A stretch of DNA of 64,000 nt, taken from NCBI GenBank assembly GCA_964571235.1, contig CAZNAI010000001.1, forward strand, positions 1-64,000, given 5' to 3'. Positions 33,047-42,389 of the stretch are shown one piece after another. The position numbers and the translations under genes were made by a program. Below the pieces are notes generated by a model, which made no database searches, was not told the DNA's origin, and worked only from the letters and a program-made list of their open reading frames with translations. The stretch comes from JACRAV01 sp964571235. GTDB lineage: Bacteria > Zixibacteria > MSB-5A5 > GN15 > FEB-12. Position 1 is the first letter of the stretch; each line of letters opens with the position of its first letter.

Positions 33047-34441
33047 CTATCTCGGCACTCGGATTGAAAAGACCGTCCCCCTGCCAAGTTCGCTGTCAAC
33101 CGTCACTGCGCCGTGGTGCGCCACGACAATATGTTTCACAATCGCCAGCCCCAGCCCTGTTCCCCCAGCCTCGCGGGAGCGCGATTTGTCTACTCTGTAA
33201 AACCGTTCGAATATGCGAGGGATATGTTCTTTCGGTATGCCCGGTCCATTGTCTTTGACTTGAATGATCGTGTCCGACAAATCGGCTGTTGCTGAAACTT
33301 CCACCCGCGAACCCGACGGCGAATATTTGATCGCGTTGTCGACCAAATTCACCACCGCCTGCTCAAGGAGCGGGCCATTGGCGCGTACCGAAATATCAAC
33401 ATGGTTGTCAAAGCGTAACTCCACCTGCTTGGCTTTGGCCGCCGGCTCACACGAGTGCATTGCCGAACTGAGCAGGGCCGACATGCTGGTATCGGCAAAG
33501 GCAATTTCCGCCCGTTCCACCCCCTGCTCGATCCGCGAGAGCGACAAGAGATCATCGATAATGGCATTGAGCCGGTCCGACTGCTTCCGCACTGTTTCCA
33601 GAAATCGATTCGCGTCTTCGGGTGAAATATCCGGCGTCCCCAAAATCGTCTCAATATACCCTTTGATGCTGGTGATCGGCGTCTTTAGTTCATGCGACAC
33701 ATTCGCAACAAAGTCGCGCCGCATCGTTTCGAGTCTCCGTAGAGTCGTAATGTCGTGGATAACCAACACCGCCGCGGCAATTTCTCCCTGAGAATCGCGA
33801 ATCGGGCTTCCCAGAAGATGAAAATACCGGTCGCCGTCGCGATCGATCACGATTTCAGTGTCGATAGCCTGCGTTGCGGCCAGGGTCGAAGCGGCAAATT
33901 CGTGTAAGGCAGTATTACGAATTATTTCAATTAGCGTCTTGCCACGCGCACGTTTCATATCCAGATCGAATATCGCCGCCGCCGCCGGATTGAGATTCAC
34001 CAGTCGCCCATCACGGTCAATGGCCAGGATGCCATCGGCCATTCCGGAAAGCGTGACTTCCAGTTCGTTCCGCTCTCTGAGCAGTTCCCAGCGCTGTTCT
34101 TCCAGCCGCATGGCCATCACATTGAGCGAATACTCAAGATTCCCCAGTTCTTCGATAGTGCTGATCTTGAGGCGGTGGGCAAAATCCCCGGACGCAAACA
34201 GCCCCACACCGTGTTGTACGTCACGAAGTGATCCGGTCAGTTTTCTGGAAAGTCGCGAGGCGACGAACCATCCTACAATGAGTGCGATTCCCCCGGCAAC
34301 CACGACGCGAATCCAGATCGCCCCCGATGTCATCTCCGATGACCACGAAAGCAGAACTCCGGCCACAAGACTAACTGCGACTACAACAACCACGATTGCC
34401 GAAAACAATTGCGCGAAGAGTCGCGTACCGATCATGTTCAT
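33047..34441 (-). CDS. phoR: Phosphate-regulon sensor histidine kinase PhoR
   Basis: 464 residues: two TM helices (about 10-32 and 42-62), HAMP (about 65-120), PAS (about 130-235, MADGILAIDRDGRLVNLNP), HisKA with phospho-acceptor in VSHELKTPITS (about residue 255) and HATPase with N-box VNLVDNAIKYSP and G-boxes DNGPGIP and GGTGLGLAIVKH. The short periplasmic loop fits PhoR-type kinases that sense through PstSCAB-PhoU. It overlaps phoB by four bases. Specific assignment to PhoR rests on architecture plus the neighbouring pst genes. Confidence 0.9.
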   Translation of the reverse strand: MNMIGTRLFAQLFSAIVVVVVAVSLVAGVLLSWSSEMTSGAIWIRVVVAGGIALIVGWFVASRLSRKLTGSLRDVQHGVGLFASGDFAHRLKISTIEELGNLEYSLNVMAMRLEEQRWELLRERNELEVTLSGMADGILAIDRDGRLVNLNPAAAAIFDLDMKRARGKTLIEIIRNTALHEFAASTLAATQAIDTEIVIDRDGDRYFHLLGSPIRDSQGEIAAAVLVIHDITTLRRLETMRRDFVANVSHELKTPITSIKGYIETILGTPDISPEDANRFLETVRKQSDRLNAIIDDLLSLSRIEQGVERAEIAFADTSMSALLSSAMHSCEPAAKAKQVELRFDNHVDISVRANGPLLEQAVVNLVDNAIKYSPSGSRVEVSATADLSDTIIQVKDNGPGIPKEHIPRIFERFYRVDKSRSREAGGTGLGLAIVKHIVVAHHGAVTVDSELGRGTVFSIRVPR

Positions 34442-35124
34442 TCTTTCAGTTTATAGCCAACACCGCGCACAGTTTCAATAAGCCCGCCGCTCTCGCCGAG
34501 TTTTTTGCGAAGTCCGACAATCTGGACGTCGATAGAGCGGTCGGTAACATACGCTTCATCGCCGCGAATTTCATTGAGAATTTGTTCCCGCGAAAAAACC
34601 CATCCCGGCCGCCGAGCCAAAAGATATAGAATTTGGAACTCGGAGAGAGTGAGCGAGGTCGACTGGCCGTCGACAATGACCTCGTGTCGCCCAGGGTGTA
34701 TAGTGAGATCATGTAGTTTGAGCGGCGTTTTCTCATCGGCCGTAACTTTGTTCTTACGGCGGAGTACTGCCCGCACCCGCGCGATCAGCACTTTGGGCGA
34801 GAATGGTTTTACTATGTAATCTTCCGCGCCGACTTCAAGGCCGGTGACAATATCAGTCTCCTCACCTTTGGCGGTCAGCATGATTACGGGAATGTGCTGG
34901 GTTTTCGATTCGGCTTTGAGTGTCTTGCACACTTCCAGCCCGTCGATTTCCGGTAGCATCAGATCCAAAAGCACCAGCGCCGGCGATTCCGACCGGGCTA
35001 ACTTTAGTCCCACTTCGCCGGAAACGGCCGCTGTTACTTTGTAGCCTTCGCGCGCCAGATTGAATCGGATGAGTTCTAAAATATCCCCTTCATCTTCGAT
35101 TACGAGAATATGCTCTTTGGCCAT
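34438..35124 (-). CDS. phoB: Phosphate-regulon response regulator PhoB
   Basis: 228-residue OmpR/PhoB regulator. Receiver domain with acidic pair in IEDEGD, phospho-acceptor Asp in LVLLDLMLPEIDG, Thr in MLTAKGEE and Lys in YIVKPFSP; C-terminal winged helix with GWVFSREQIL and TDRSIDVQIVGLRKKLGE. ATG 35124 is chosen for GGAAGGA upstream, not the TTG six codons earlier. It precedes phoR and has Pho-box-like repeats of its own. Confidence 0.94.
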   Translation of the reverse strand: MAKEHILVIEDEGDILELIRFNLAREGYKVTAAVSGEVGLKLARSESPALVLLDLMLPEIDGLEVCKTLKAESKTQHIPVIMLTAKGEETDIVTGLEVGAEDYIVKPFSPKVLIARVRAVLRRKNKVTADEKTPLKLHDLTIHPGRHEVIVDGQSTSLTLSEFQILYLLARRPGWVFSREQILNEIRGDEAYVTDRSIDVQIVGLRKKLGESGGLIETVRGVGYKLKE

Positions 35125-35180
35125 ACCATGTCCTTCCGCCAAACAAATATACGGTTTTCGTGTCTTTCGCCAAAGAGAGT

Positions 35181-35208
35181 AACTAAGAATTTGTTAGGTT
35201 CATATTAG
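35181..35208 (-). promoter_or_regulatory. Pho-box-like repeats before phoB
   Basis: On the minus strand CTAATA (35208-35203), CTAACA (35197-35192) and a weaker TTAGTT (35186-35181) are spaced at 11-base period, as in the site before pstC. This suggests autoregulation of phoB. Confidence 0.55.
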
Positions 35209-35316
35209 GTCATGGCACGGAATGAGTTAGGGCAGGGTGCCGGGGAGGGATTTATAAGACAAATGATCGATTCGTGTGAGAGCTGGCTCAGCGCGATTCG
35301 ATCGACAGGGAAAATC

Positions 35317-35793
35317 CTACGCCACTATCTCCACCCAATTGCGGGCGGGGAAAATCTCAAGCTCCTCGGCGACATCGTCGATCGCCCGCAAGAGATTTTT
35401 CCAGGTCACCTTGCGCTTGGCCTTGCTAGCGGACAGCCATTCGTATTCGCTGTTTTCAGCCGAGAGAGTCACTCGGGCATTGGTTGGCACAACCACGACA
35501 ATGACCGGCAGAATCCAGATTCGGTCGTATTCCGGTTCATAGAACTGCACCAAGTACTCCGTCGCCCACATCGACTGCGCTTTGAGCCCGGTCTCTTCGT
35601 GCAATTCACGTTCAACCAGTTGGGCCACCGTTTCGTTGCCTTGTTTGCTTCCGGTCATAAAACCCCAGCACCCGCCGTACGATTCAGACTCGGCCCGGCG
35701 CAGGACCAGAAATTTCCAGCCGTCGTCGTCTTTTTTGACCACGGCGACATTCACGCCGGGTGATTCAATTGCAATATTCGGACGCAAAGACAT
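35317..35793 (-). CDS. Nudix hydrolase
   Basis: 158 residues with a complete Nudix box: GSKQGNE then REL-x-EETGL (G-x5-E-x7-REUxEExGU). The family hydrolyses nucleoside diphosphates linked to other groups; the C-terminal part (EYEWLSASKAKRKVTWKNLL) resembles dihydroneopterin-triphosphate or dNTP pyrophosphatases (NudB-like). The substrate is not determined. ATG 35793 is preferred, with GAGGAA upstream. It stands alone between phoB and the beta-helix gene. Confidence 0.85.
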   Translation of the reverse strand: MSLRPNIAIESPGVNVAVVKKDDDGWKFLVLRRAESESYGGCWGFMTGSKQGNETVAQLVERELHEETGLKAQSMWATEYLVQFYEPEYDRIWILPVIVVVVPTNARVTLSAENSEYEWLSASKAKRKVTWKNLLRAIDDVAEELEIFPARNWVEIVA

Positions 35794-35875
35794 TATTTGA
35801 TTCCTCTTCAATTATTCCGGCGAAATGTACGAATAGCGGGTAGCAGAACAACGTAAAACGAACTACCAAAACCCG

Positions 35876-37069
35876 CTACTTGAGCAGGACCATCTGTCGA
35901 ACCGCCGTAAAATCGTCTGACAAGAGCCGGTAAAAATATACTCCCGACGCTACCAATGTGCCGGTATCGGAGCGACCATCCCATTGCACGGTCTTCGCGC
36001 CTGCCGGCACTACCTCGTTGATAAGCGTCCTCACGTGTTCACCCAAAACGTTGTACAGATCGATCTTGACTGTGGCGCGATGCGGCACCGAAAACGAAAT
36101 GCTGGTCGTTGGATTAAACGGATTCGGATAATTCTGGCTCAATTCAAAGGTAAAGGGAAGTTCTTGATCATCGTCGACATCGGTCGGACCGGCAAAGTGG
36201 TATCTGCCTATGTCTCCGCGAGTGCTGTCCGGATCTTTGAAAAACGGGTCGGGGTCACCGGTGTTAATACATGGCGATCCCGGCAGTAGATGATAGTCGC
36301 CACTCTGCGGATCGACAAACATCGGATCGGCGCTGATATCATGCGCTCCGAGACGTGCGCCGCTGTCTGAAGGGAGACCGTTATTCCAGAAATTGTTGTA
36401 GTACATCTGCCCCGCATACCCTCGGAGCGCCCAGCCCGTCATGTTGGAAATGATGCAATTACGAATCTCTACTCCGGCGTTGTACGCATAAATACCCAAC
36501 TCGCACCGGTCAATCGTGCAAAACAGGAAAGTGACATCTCCCCCCATTACCTGCACTACCGGTCCGCCGGTATTATTGTAAAACAGGCACCGCCGAAATG
36601 ACGGGCCGTCGTCTCGTACACGGATCACCGTAATTCCGTGATTGTCGCGAACAATACAATTCTGAATAACCGGGCTGGCCAGTTTGTTCATGTCGAAAAT
36701 AACTACCGAATCAGTGACCGCCCCGACCTGGTACCCGGTAATGGTGAATCCTTCGATCAGGCAATTCCCCGTCTCGCTATTGGTACAGGTAATCAGCGGT
36801 GAGATCTGATCGGCCGGCATCAAAATTGTCTGCTCCGGGCCGGCAGAGCTCTTCAACACGAACTGCTTGCCCAAAAAGTTCAGATTCTCGTAGTATGTTC
36901 CGGGGGCGACCAAAATGGTATCCCGATCGCCGACCCACAAAATGGCGGTTCGGATGTTTGTGTACCGCCCCGGGTGGTTGATAATTTCGGCAAATGCCAC
37001 ACGAGACGAACAAAGGGCCAAAAGACAGCAGAAGAATGCGGCGGCGCGAAGTCGGGCGAGTGTGATCAT
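35876..37069 (-). CDS. Secreted right-handed beta-helix protein with T9SS-type C-terminal domain
   Basis: 397 residues. Signal peptide (about 1-27, ending VAFA), then a right-handed parallel beta-helix (about 50-290) built from short repeats such as NCLIEGFTITG, IQNCIVRDNHGI, FRRCLFYNNTGG and IRNCIISNMTG, typical of DUF1565/pectate-lyase-like proteins. Residues about 308-397 are the Por-secretion/FlgD-like domain with ELSQNYPNPFNPTTSISF and a final VRQMVLLK. That C-terminal domain directs secretion or surface attachment in the FCB group. No pectinase active site can be recognised. It starts 43 bases after the panC stop on the same strand. Confidence 0.85.
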   Translation of the reverse strand: MITLARLRAAAFFCCLLALCSSRVAFAEIINHPGRYTNIRTAILWVGDRDTILVAPGTYYENLNFLGKQFVLKSSAGPEQTILMPADQISPLITCTNSETGNCLIEGFTITGYQVGAVTDSVVIFDMNKLASPVIQNCIVRDNHGITVIRVRDDGPSFRRCLFYNNTGGPVVQVMGGDVTFLFCTIDRCELGIYAYNAGVEIRNCIISNMTGWALRGYAGQMYYNNFWNNGLPSDSGARLGAHDISADPMFVDPQSGDYHLLPGSPCINTGDPDPFFKDPDSTRGDIGRYHFAGPTDVDDDQELPFTFELSQNYPNPFNPTTSISFSVPHRATVKIDLYNVLGEHVRTLINEVVPAGAKTVQWDGRSDTGTLVASGVYFYRLLSDDFTAVRQMVLLK

Positions 37070-37111
37070 TACGCCAGTGAATATACTACCGGCGGGACTG
37101 GTACGGCAAGC

Positions 37112-37957
37112 TCACTTAAGCCGCATATTGTCAATAAGCCGAACTCTACCCAGGCGAACGGCAAGCGAACAGACTGTTCCTTTGGTGGCTTTTTTCTGCG
37201 GCTTGAGCGTCTCCATGTCGGTAAACGCGATGTAATCGACTCTTGCCGATGGCGCCGTGCCGCTAATAACCTGCCGCATCTCGCGTTCGATGACCGACGT
37301 CGCTAACAAACCTGCAGAGACCATGAACCGGGCGGTAACCAACGACCGATACAAGCAGACCGCCTCTCGTCGGCCATTCGTATCGAGATAAGCATTGCGT
37401 GATGACAACGCCAAACCGTCGCGCTCCCGAACGGTCGGCCCAATCAAAAACTTGATCGGATATCCGAGGTCGTTTGTCATTCGGCCAAGCACAACCGCCT
37501 GCTGAAAATCTTTCATGCCGAACGCCGCCAGATCAGGACGGCAGATATTGAACAGCTTGGCGACAATCGTCGTGACGCCCCGGAAGTGGGTCGGGCGCAC
37601 ACTTCCTTCCAGCGATTTAGTTAGCGACTCCACTTCAACCCAGGTCTGAAAATCGGGCGGGTAGATTTCGGTCGCTTTGGGGATAAATACAATGTCGCCA
37701 CCGGCTGAGCGAATTTTCCTCTGGTCGCCTTTTTCATCCCGGGGATATCGGCGGAGATCTTCTTTCGGGCCGAACTGGGTTGGATTGACAAAAATAGTGG
37801 TAATCACAATATCGGCGCGCCGCTTGGCTTGACGAATCAACGACAAGTGGCCTTCGTGCAAATACCCCATCGTCGGCACAAGTCCGATCGACTTGCCATC
37901 CGCCGCCAATCGTCGAGAGAGGCGTTGCATTTGAAGCACTGAACGGACAACGCGCAT
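37112..37957 (-). CDS. panC: Pantothenate synthetase
   Basis: 281 residues; joins pantoate and beta-alanine with ATP. PTMGYLHEGHLSLI (residues about 28-41) holds the HIGH-like motif HEGH, NPTQFGP and the KFLIGPTVRERDGLALSSRN segment (KMSKS-like) follow. The start abuts the stop of the upstream membrane-protein gene (37957/37958). panD is 26 kb away. The initiation codon gives MRVVRSVLQMQ. Confidence 0.96.
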   Translation of the reverse strand: MRVVRSVLQMQRLSRRLAADGKSIGLVPTMGYLHEGHLSLIRQAKRRADIVITTIFVNPTQFGPKEDLRRYPRDEKGDQRKIRSAGGDIVFIPKATEIYPPDFQTWVEVESLTKSLEGSVRPTHFRGVTTIVAKLFNICRPDLAAFGMKDFQQAVVLGRMTNDLGYPIKFLIGPTVRERDGLALSSRNAYLDTNGRREAVCLYRSLVTARFMVSAGLLATSVIEREMRQVISGTAPSARVDYIAFTDMETLKPQKKATKGTVCSLAVRLGRVRLIDNMRLK

Positions 37958-39091
37958 CTATTCGTTCACCAACGTTTCAGAATCTGCAGACTTTTCGGAA
38001 TGTTTGTCTTGTAAGTAGAGCGGCTTCTCCGATGACAGATCATGGCCATCGCGGAGTTTTCGCATCCCGACATACGTATACACCTGCGCCGCGGCCAGCG
38101 ATGTGAGAAAATAGGCAACTACGCTCGCAAAGATAAGAAAAAGCATAAGCGACATCAGGTGAGTGGCTATTCCTCCGTCGGCTGAATTTGCCAGCGACCG
38201 AACGTCAAACGACCACCGAATTCCCGGCATAATATTGCACACGTGATGAACCAGCTTTGAATCGAGAGGAAGTAATGCGGCGCCAGACCCGACCAGCCGG
38301 TCGATCTTGTCTCCCCCCCCCAGCGACGAAGCCGCCACGATGAACTGAATTGCTCTGTAAGCAAAGTAGGCATACACAAACGAGGCGACTTTGGAAAGCA
38401 CCGCCGCCACTGCCGTGTATCCGATCCAGCGCGAGGGTTGGCGGATGATAGTCGAGAATGTCTCAAGAATCACGCCGAATGATTCCCCCGCCCGCTCAGT
38501 CGCCGCCACCGCCGGTAGTAAGATGACACTCAGTGCCAGCACGAACAGTATGAACACGCCAAACAGCGCGATAACAAACCCAGGAATCACGAAGAAGATG
38601 GAAAAGAGCAAATCCCCGATAACCGGTATCCGTGCAATCAAACCCCACAAGGCAAAGAGCAAGACGATAAACCCCACAAATATCACAATCGCCGACTCCG
38701 AGGCGATCAATTGTCGCAACCGACTCCGAGTGAATCGCAGGGCGTTGCGGCCAGTCAAAAAGGCATTGCCGCGTATCGCTTCCACATGGATTATCGAGAC
38801 CGCCAAGAGTCCACCCATGATACAGAACACGCCGCCCGCAATTCCGACGCCATAGAGGATTTGGGCCAGCACACGGCCGTGTGGTGGAGAATCAAACGGG
38901 AAAAAGCCGTACAGATCAAAGACCAGCCCCAGATTTTCCCCCTGCTCCAGATAGGCGAGATACCTGAATATGTCAAACACCAATAGTCCGGCCACGAGCG
39001 CTAATGTCATCAGAAATATCTGCTTGGCCGATAATCCCCGCGCCGGCGCCTGCACAGCGTCAAAGATATTGTAAAATGGCCTTGCAATCAT
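37958..39091 (-). CDS. Polytopic membrane protein, unknown
   Basis: 377 residues with about six TM segments: about 24-45, 80-105, 130-155, 165-195, 220-250 and 318-340. I recognise no family with certainty. A G9 tract (38313-38321, coding strand, codons for LGGGD) lies in the loop before the last third. A charged tail (LSSEKPLYLQDKHSEKSADS) is cytoplasmic by the positive-inside rule. It is immediately followed by panC but nothing connects it to pantothenate. Confidence 0.7.
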   Translation of the reverse strand: MIARPFYNIFDAVQAPARGLSAKQIFLMTLALVAGLLVFDIFRYLAYLEQGENLGLVFDLYGFFPFDSPPHGRVLAQILYGVGIAGGVFCIMGGLLAVSIIHVEAIRGNAFLTGRNALRFTRSRLRQLIASESAIVIFVGFIVLLFALWGLIARIPVIGDLLFSIFFVIPGFVIALFGVFILFVLALSVILLPAVAATERAGESFGVILETFSTIIRQPSRWIGYTAVAAVLSKVASFVYAYFAYRAIQFIVAASSLGGGDKIDRLVGSGAALLPLDSKLVHHVCNIMPGIRWSFDVRSLANSADGGIATHLMSLMLFLIFASVVAYFLTSLAAAQVYTYVGMRKLRDGHDLSSEKPLYLQDKHSEKSADSETLVNE

Positions 39092-39145
39092 ACGGGTAAT
39101 GTGGCCGGAGCGCCGCAGGATGTCAACAGATATACCGGCCGCTAA

Positions 39146-40141
39146 TTAGATATGAAACTCGACAATGTCGCCATCGGTAAGCACAAAGTCCCCTTGTACT
39201 CTCTGCCCCTCGAACTTCCCTTCCCCCCATACACGGGCAAATTTGAGCTTGGCCGCGAATTCTTTGTGAATAGCGGTCGCCGCCTCTTCGACTGTGCCGC
39301 CAATAGGCAGAATAACCGGCGACTCCAGCTTGGCCTCTTCTCCCACATGCTTGGTATACACCCGCATGATCTTTAGAATATCGAATACTGCCCGTCGAAA
39401 TACCTGCAGGCTTGCCTCATCAAGGATCGAGGTCCGAACTATCGGCGCACCCAGAAAGACCGTTTGTAGCTGTTCGGACCACTTCTCCGACTCCGCTTCC
39501 TCGGCCTTGTGCGCCACCACGATAGTTCTCTTGCGCACATACCTGATATCTTCGCCGGAGGGATCCCCCTCGGCGCCCAGCAGAATTTTCTTCTCGCGTA
39601 GTTTCTCGATCACAAACTTCACAGCTTCGATTCCCACAGGATCGGTCGCATCGCCAACCATCACCACCACATCGGCGTTGCGAACAAGATTGGTCATATA
39701 CGGCTCATACGACTCCGGCGAAATTGGCGGTGTATCGATCAGTTGAAATTGAATCGTCTCAAACACCATCATCCCGGCCTGCGGCTCTCGCGTCGAATAG
39801 GGATAGTCCGCAACCAACGGCTTAGCGTGGGTGAGCGCACTCAAAAGCGACGACTTGCCGCTATTGGGCGGACCGATCAGAATAACCTGCCCCGCCCCTT
39901 CTTTGTCGATATGATCGTGCGGCGAGACATGTCCGCCGCCGGGGGCATGGGCCTTTTGTTCGACCTCAGCTTTGAGCTTGGAGATCTTGGTTTTCATGTC
40001 GGCCTGGAGTTTGTCTGTCCCCTTGTGCTTGGGCATCATGGCAAGCAGTTCCTCAGCCATCCGCAGTTTCTCACGCGGATCGCGTTCAGCGCGGAACTGG
40101 CGCTCCAGTTCATAATACTGTGGTGGAAGGTTCGCAGGCAT
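39146..40141 (-). CDS. TGS-domain GTPase-like protein (DRG/Obg relatives)
   Basis: 331 residues: N-terminal helical coiled region (1-75), a P-loop nucleotide-binding domain (about 85-260) and a C-terminal TGS domain (about 265-331, ending DGDIVEFHI). G1 is GPPNSGKSS. G3 reads DTPPIS rather than DxxG, and the G4 NKxD reads HKAE, with Glu in the specificity position as in YchF/OLA1 ATPases. So the nucleotide may not be GTP. Likely ribosome-associated by family. ATG 40141 is chosen; the frame extends to 40177 without support. Confidence 0.8.
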   Translation of the reverse strand: MPANLPPQYYELERQFRAERDPREKLRMAEELLAMMPKHKGTDKLQADMKTKISKLKAEVEQKAHAPGGGHVSPHDHIDKEGAGQVILIGPPNSGKSSLLSALTHAKPLVADYPYSTREPQAGMMVFETIQFQLIDTPPISPESYEPYMTNLVRNADVVVMVGDATDPVGIEAVKFVIEKLREKKILLGAEGDPSGEDIRYVRKRTIVVAHKAEEAESEKWSEQLQTVFLGAPIVRTSILDEASLQVFRRAVFDILKIMRVYTKHVGEEAKLESPVILPIGGTVEEAATAIHKEFAAKLKFARVWGEGKFEGQRVQGDFVLTDGDIVEFHI

Positions 40142-40186
40142 GGGAATATGTATACAGCGACAACAGTCGCTACACAAGCGGGTAAG

Positions 40187-41341
40187 TTATCGGCTATGGC
40201 GCCGAAGGACCGCTATCAACTGGGCACAAACGCGATCAATATCACCCGGTTTGAGCTGTGGGTACAGCGGCAATGAAAGCACACTCTCCCCCGCTCCTTC
40301 CGCGTGAGGTAGTTTGCAGCGCATTTCAGTGCGCCCTTTCGCAAAAGACAGCGTATGGATTGGACGATAATGCACGCTCGACCCGATTCCGGCTTTGGCA
40401 AGCAAGTCCACTACCTGATTGCGGCTACATTTCAGCGCTTTTAGATTCAATCGCAAAATGAAAAGATGCCAAGCATGATGAAACCCCTCATGGAGCGCCG
40501 GAGTCGCCAGATACTCTTCCGCATGCGCAAGATTGGCAATGTACCGCAGAGCCAATTGCTCCCGTTTTTCTTGTCGTTTTTCATAAGTCGCAAGCTCACC
40601 CAGTCCGACAGCCGCCAAAATATCCGACATGTTAGCTTTGAATCCCGGCTCGGCGACATCGTAACTCCATCCACCCGATTTTTTTCGCTCATACGCCGAG
40701 GCGGTCATACCATGCTTGGACCAAAGGCGAATCTGGTCGACTAATCCGCGATCACGGGAGGCAACCATCCCACCCTCACCGCTTGTGAGATTTTTGGTGG
40801 CGTGAAACGAAAAGACCGACAGATCAGTCCAGTGAGGAATCGACTTCCCCTTGACTGTCGCGCCGAAGGCATGCGCTGAGTCGGAAATGAGCGGGACTTG
40901 GTGCTTGTGCGCGATTTTCGATAATAATGGATAATCGCACGGATACCCGCCGATATCAACCGAGAGAATCGCGGCCGTTCGTCTGGAAATTGCCTTCTCT
41001 ACCAGGCTCGGATTGATATTCAGGGTATCTTGATCGATATCCACCAGCACCGGCCTTGCCCCCAAATTCAGAATACACTCAACTCCCGCGACAAACGAAA
41101 ACGGCGTGGTGATGACTTCCGATCCGCGACTTACTCCGGCCACCTTAAGCGCCAAGGTAATCCCAGAGGTAGCTGAGTTAACTGCGACGGTATGTTTCGC
41201 CCCTAAACGCTTGCCGAACTGCTGTTCAAATTCAGCCGACACTGGACCAGTTGTCAACCAACCGGACTTGAGCACCCGGTCGACAGCTCGACGTGTCGCG
41301 GGCGAGAGCTTTAGATCATAAAACGGAATTGGTTTTGGCAT
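40187..41341 (-). CDS. DegT/DnrJ/EryC1-family sugar aminotransferase
   Basis: 384-residue PLP enzyme that aminates nucleotide sugars. The PLP lysine is in SFHATKNLTSGEGG (about residue 180), with ISDSAHAFGA giving the ring-binding Asp. Shape and the C-terminal SVHYRPIHTL segment match UDP-4-keto-sugar aminotransferases. It is the last gene of the polysaccharide cluster and overlaps the GT4 gene by 26 bases. Confidence 0.88.
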   Translation of the reverse strand: MPKPIPFYDLKLSPATRRAVDRVLKSGWLTTGPVSAEFEQQFGKRLGAKHTVAVNSATSGITLALKVAGVSRGSEVITTPFSFVAGVECILNLGARPVLVDIDQDTLNINPSLVEKAISRRTAAILSVDIGGYPCDYPLLSKIAHKHQVPLISDSAHAFGATVKGKSIPHWTDLSVFSFHATKNLTSGEGGMVASRDRGLVDQIRLWSKHGMTASAYERKKSGGWSYDVAEPGFKANMSDILAAVGLGELATYEKRQEKREQLALRYIANLAHAEEYLATPALHEGFHHAWHLFILRLNLKALKCSRNQVVDLLAKAGIGSSVHYRPIHTLSFAKGRTEMRCKLPHAEGAGESVLSLPLYPQLKPGDIDRVCAQLIAVLRRHSR

Positions 41342-42389
41342 TGGCAATCAATCGGTCGTAAAGTTCGGCCATTTGGTCAAGTGATTTTTCAAAGTCATAC
41401 TTCTCAGATACATATCGCCTCCCCGCTGTTCCCATTCGCTCCATCAGTCCGCGGTCACCGGCCAGTTTGACGATAGCGGTTGAAAGTGCTTCAATATTTT
41501 CAGGTGCAACCAGAATTCCCGTTTGACCGTCGACGACCACTTCCGGAATACCACCCACATTTGAGGCGATCACCGGCCGGCCGCACGAGGCGGCCTCGAG
41601 CGCAGAAACACCAAATGATTCCATCCGCGAGGGCATCACCAGCACATGATGATCCGATAAGTAGTCAACAACCTGTTCACGAGTTAAGTAGCCGGGGAAA
41701 TCCACCGCCCCCGTCAGACCCAGTTCGTCGATACGGCGTCGCAAATCTGCCTCCATCGGACCGTTTCCAGCCAGCGAGAGCCGAAGATCAGGAATTGTTC
41801 GACGAGCGATAGCGAATGCTTCGACTAACAAATCAGGGCCGTAAATTGCGCGGTGCTCTTTTAGATAGCAAATCCGCACCGGTCCCGATGGCAAGGGCTT
41901 CGTTTCATTCGGCGGCGTGACGCCAAACGGTATCACGCTGATTTTGTCTTTGACACTGGTAGCTACCTTGAGCGCCGCCCCTTTGAGATACTCCCCCGTT
42001 GCGGTGATCCAGTCGGCACGACGCAGTGTTCGTGCGACCAGCCACTTTTCAATTCCGGACACACCGATGACATCGGAACCCCAGACCGAAACCAATGTCG
42101 GTCTATGACTGATCGCCTGAGTCCAGAGACCGAACCCGGATGCATAATGGCAATGAAGCAAATTAGGACGCAACGCATGAACATCGCGCCGGGCACTCAG
42201 CGCGTACTTCAAGTATGCTCCCTTTTCCCCTCGTGGATAGACTATGGTTGGAATTTCAGGAATCGCCGATCCACCGACCGAGACGACCGACATCTCAAAC
42301 CCCCGCCCGGAAAGTCCAGTCGCCCAGCGCTGAATATGCGTTGAATCCGCCCACCCAAGTATTACTACCCGACCACGCGACATCCTCAC
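41316..42389 (-). CDS. Family 4 glycosyltransferase
   Basis: 357 residues, GT-B fold. The acceptor half begins VVILGWADSTHIQRWATGL; the donor half has the GT4 motif E-x7-E in ESFGVSALEA, followed by GRPVIASNVGGIPEVVVDG. The nearby sugar genes suggest it builds an exopolysaccharide or O-antigen repeat. It overlaps murJ by four bases. Confidence 0.9.
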   Translation of the reverse strand: MRMSRGRVVILGWADSTHIQRWATGLSGRGFEMSVVSVGGSAIPEIPTIVYPRGEKGAYLKYALSARRDVHALRPNLLHCHYASGFGLWTQAISHRPTLVSVWGSDVIGVSGIEKWLVARTLRRADWITATGEYLKGAALKVATSVKDKISVIPFGVTPPNETKPLPSGPVRICYLKEHRAIYGPDLLVEAFAIARRTIPDLRLSLAGNGPMEADLRRRIDELGLTGAVDFPGYLTREQVVDYLSDHHVLVMPSRMESFGVSALEAASCGRPVIASNVGGIPEVVVDGQTGILVAPENIEALSTAIVKLAGDRGLMERMGTAGRRYVSEKYDFEKSLDQMAELYDRLIANAKTNSVL

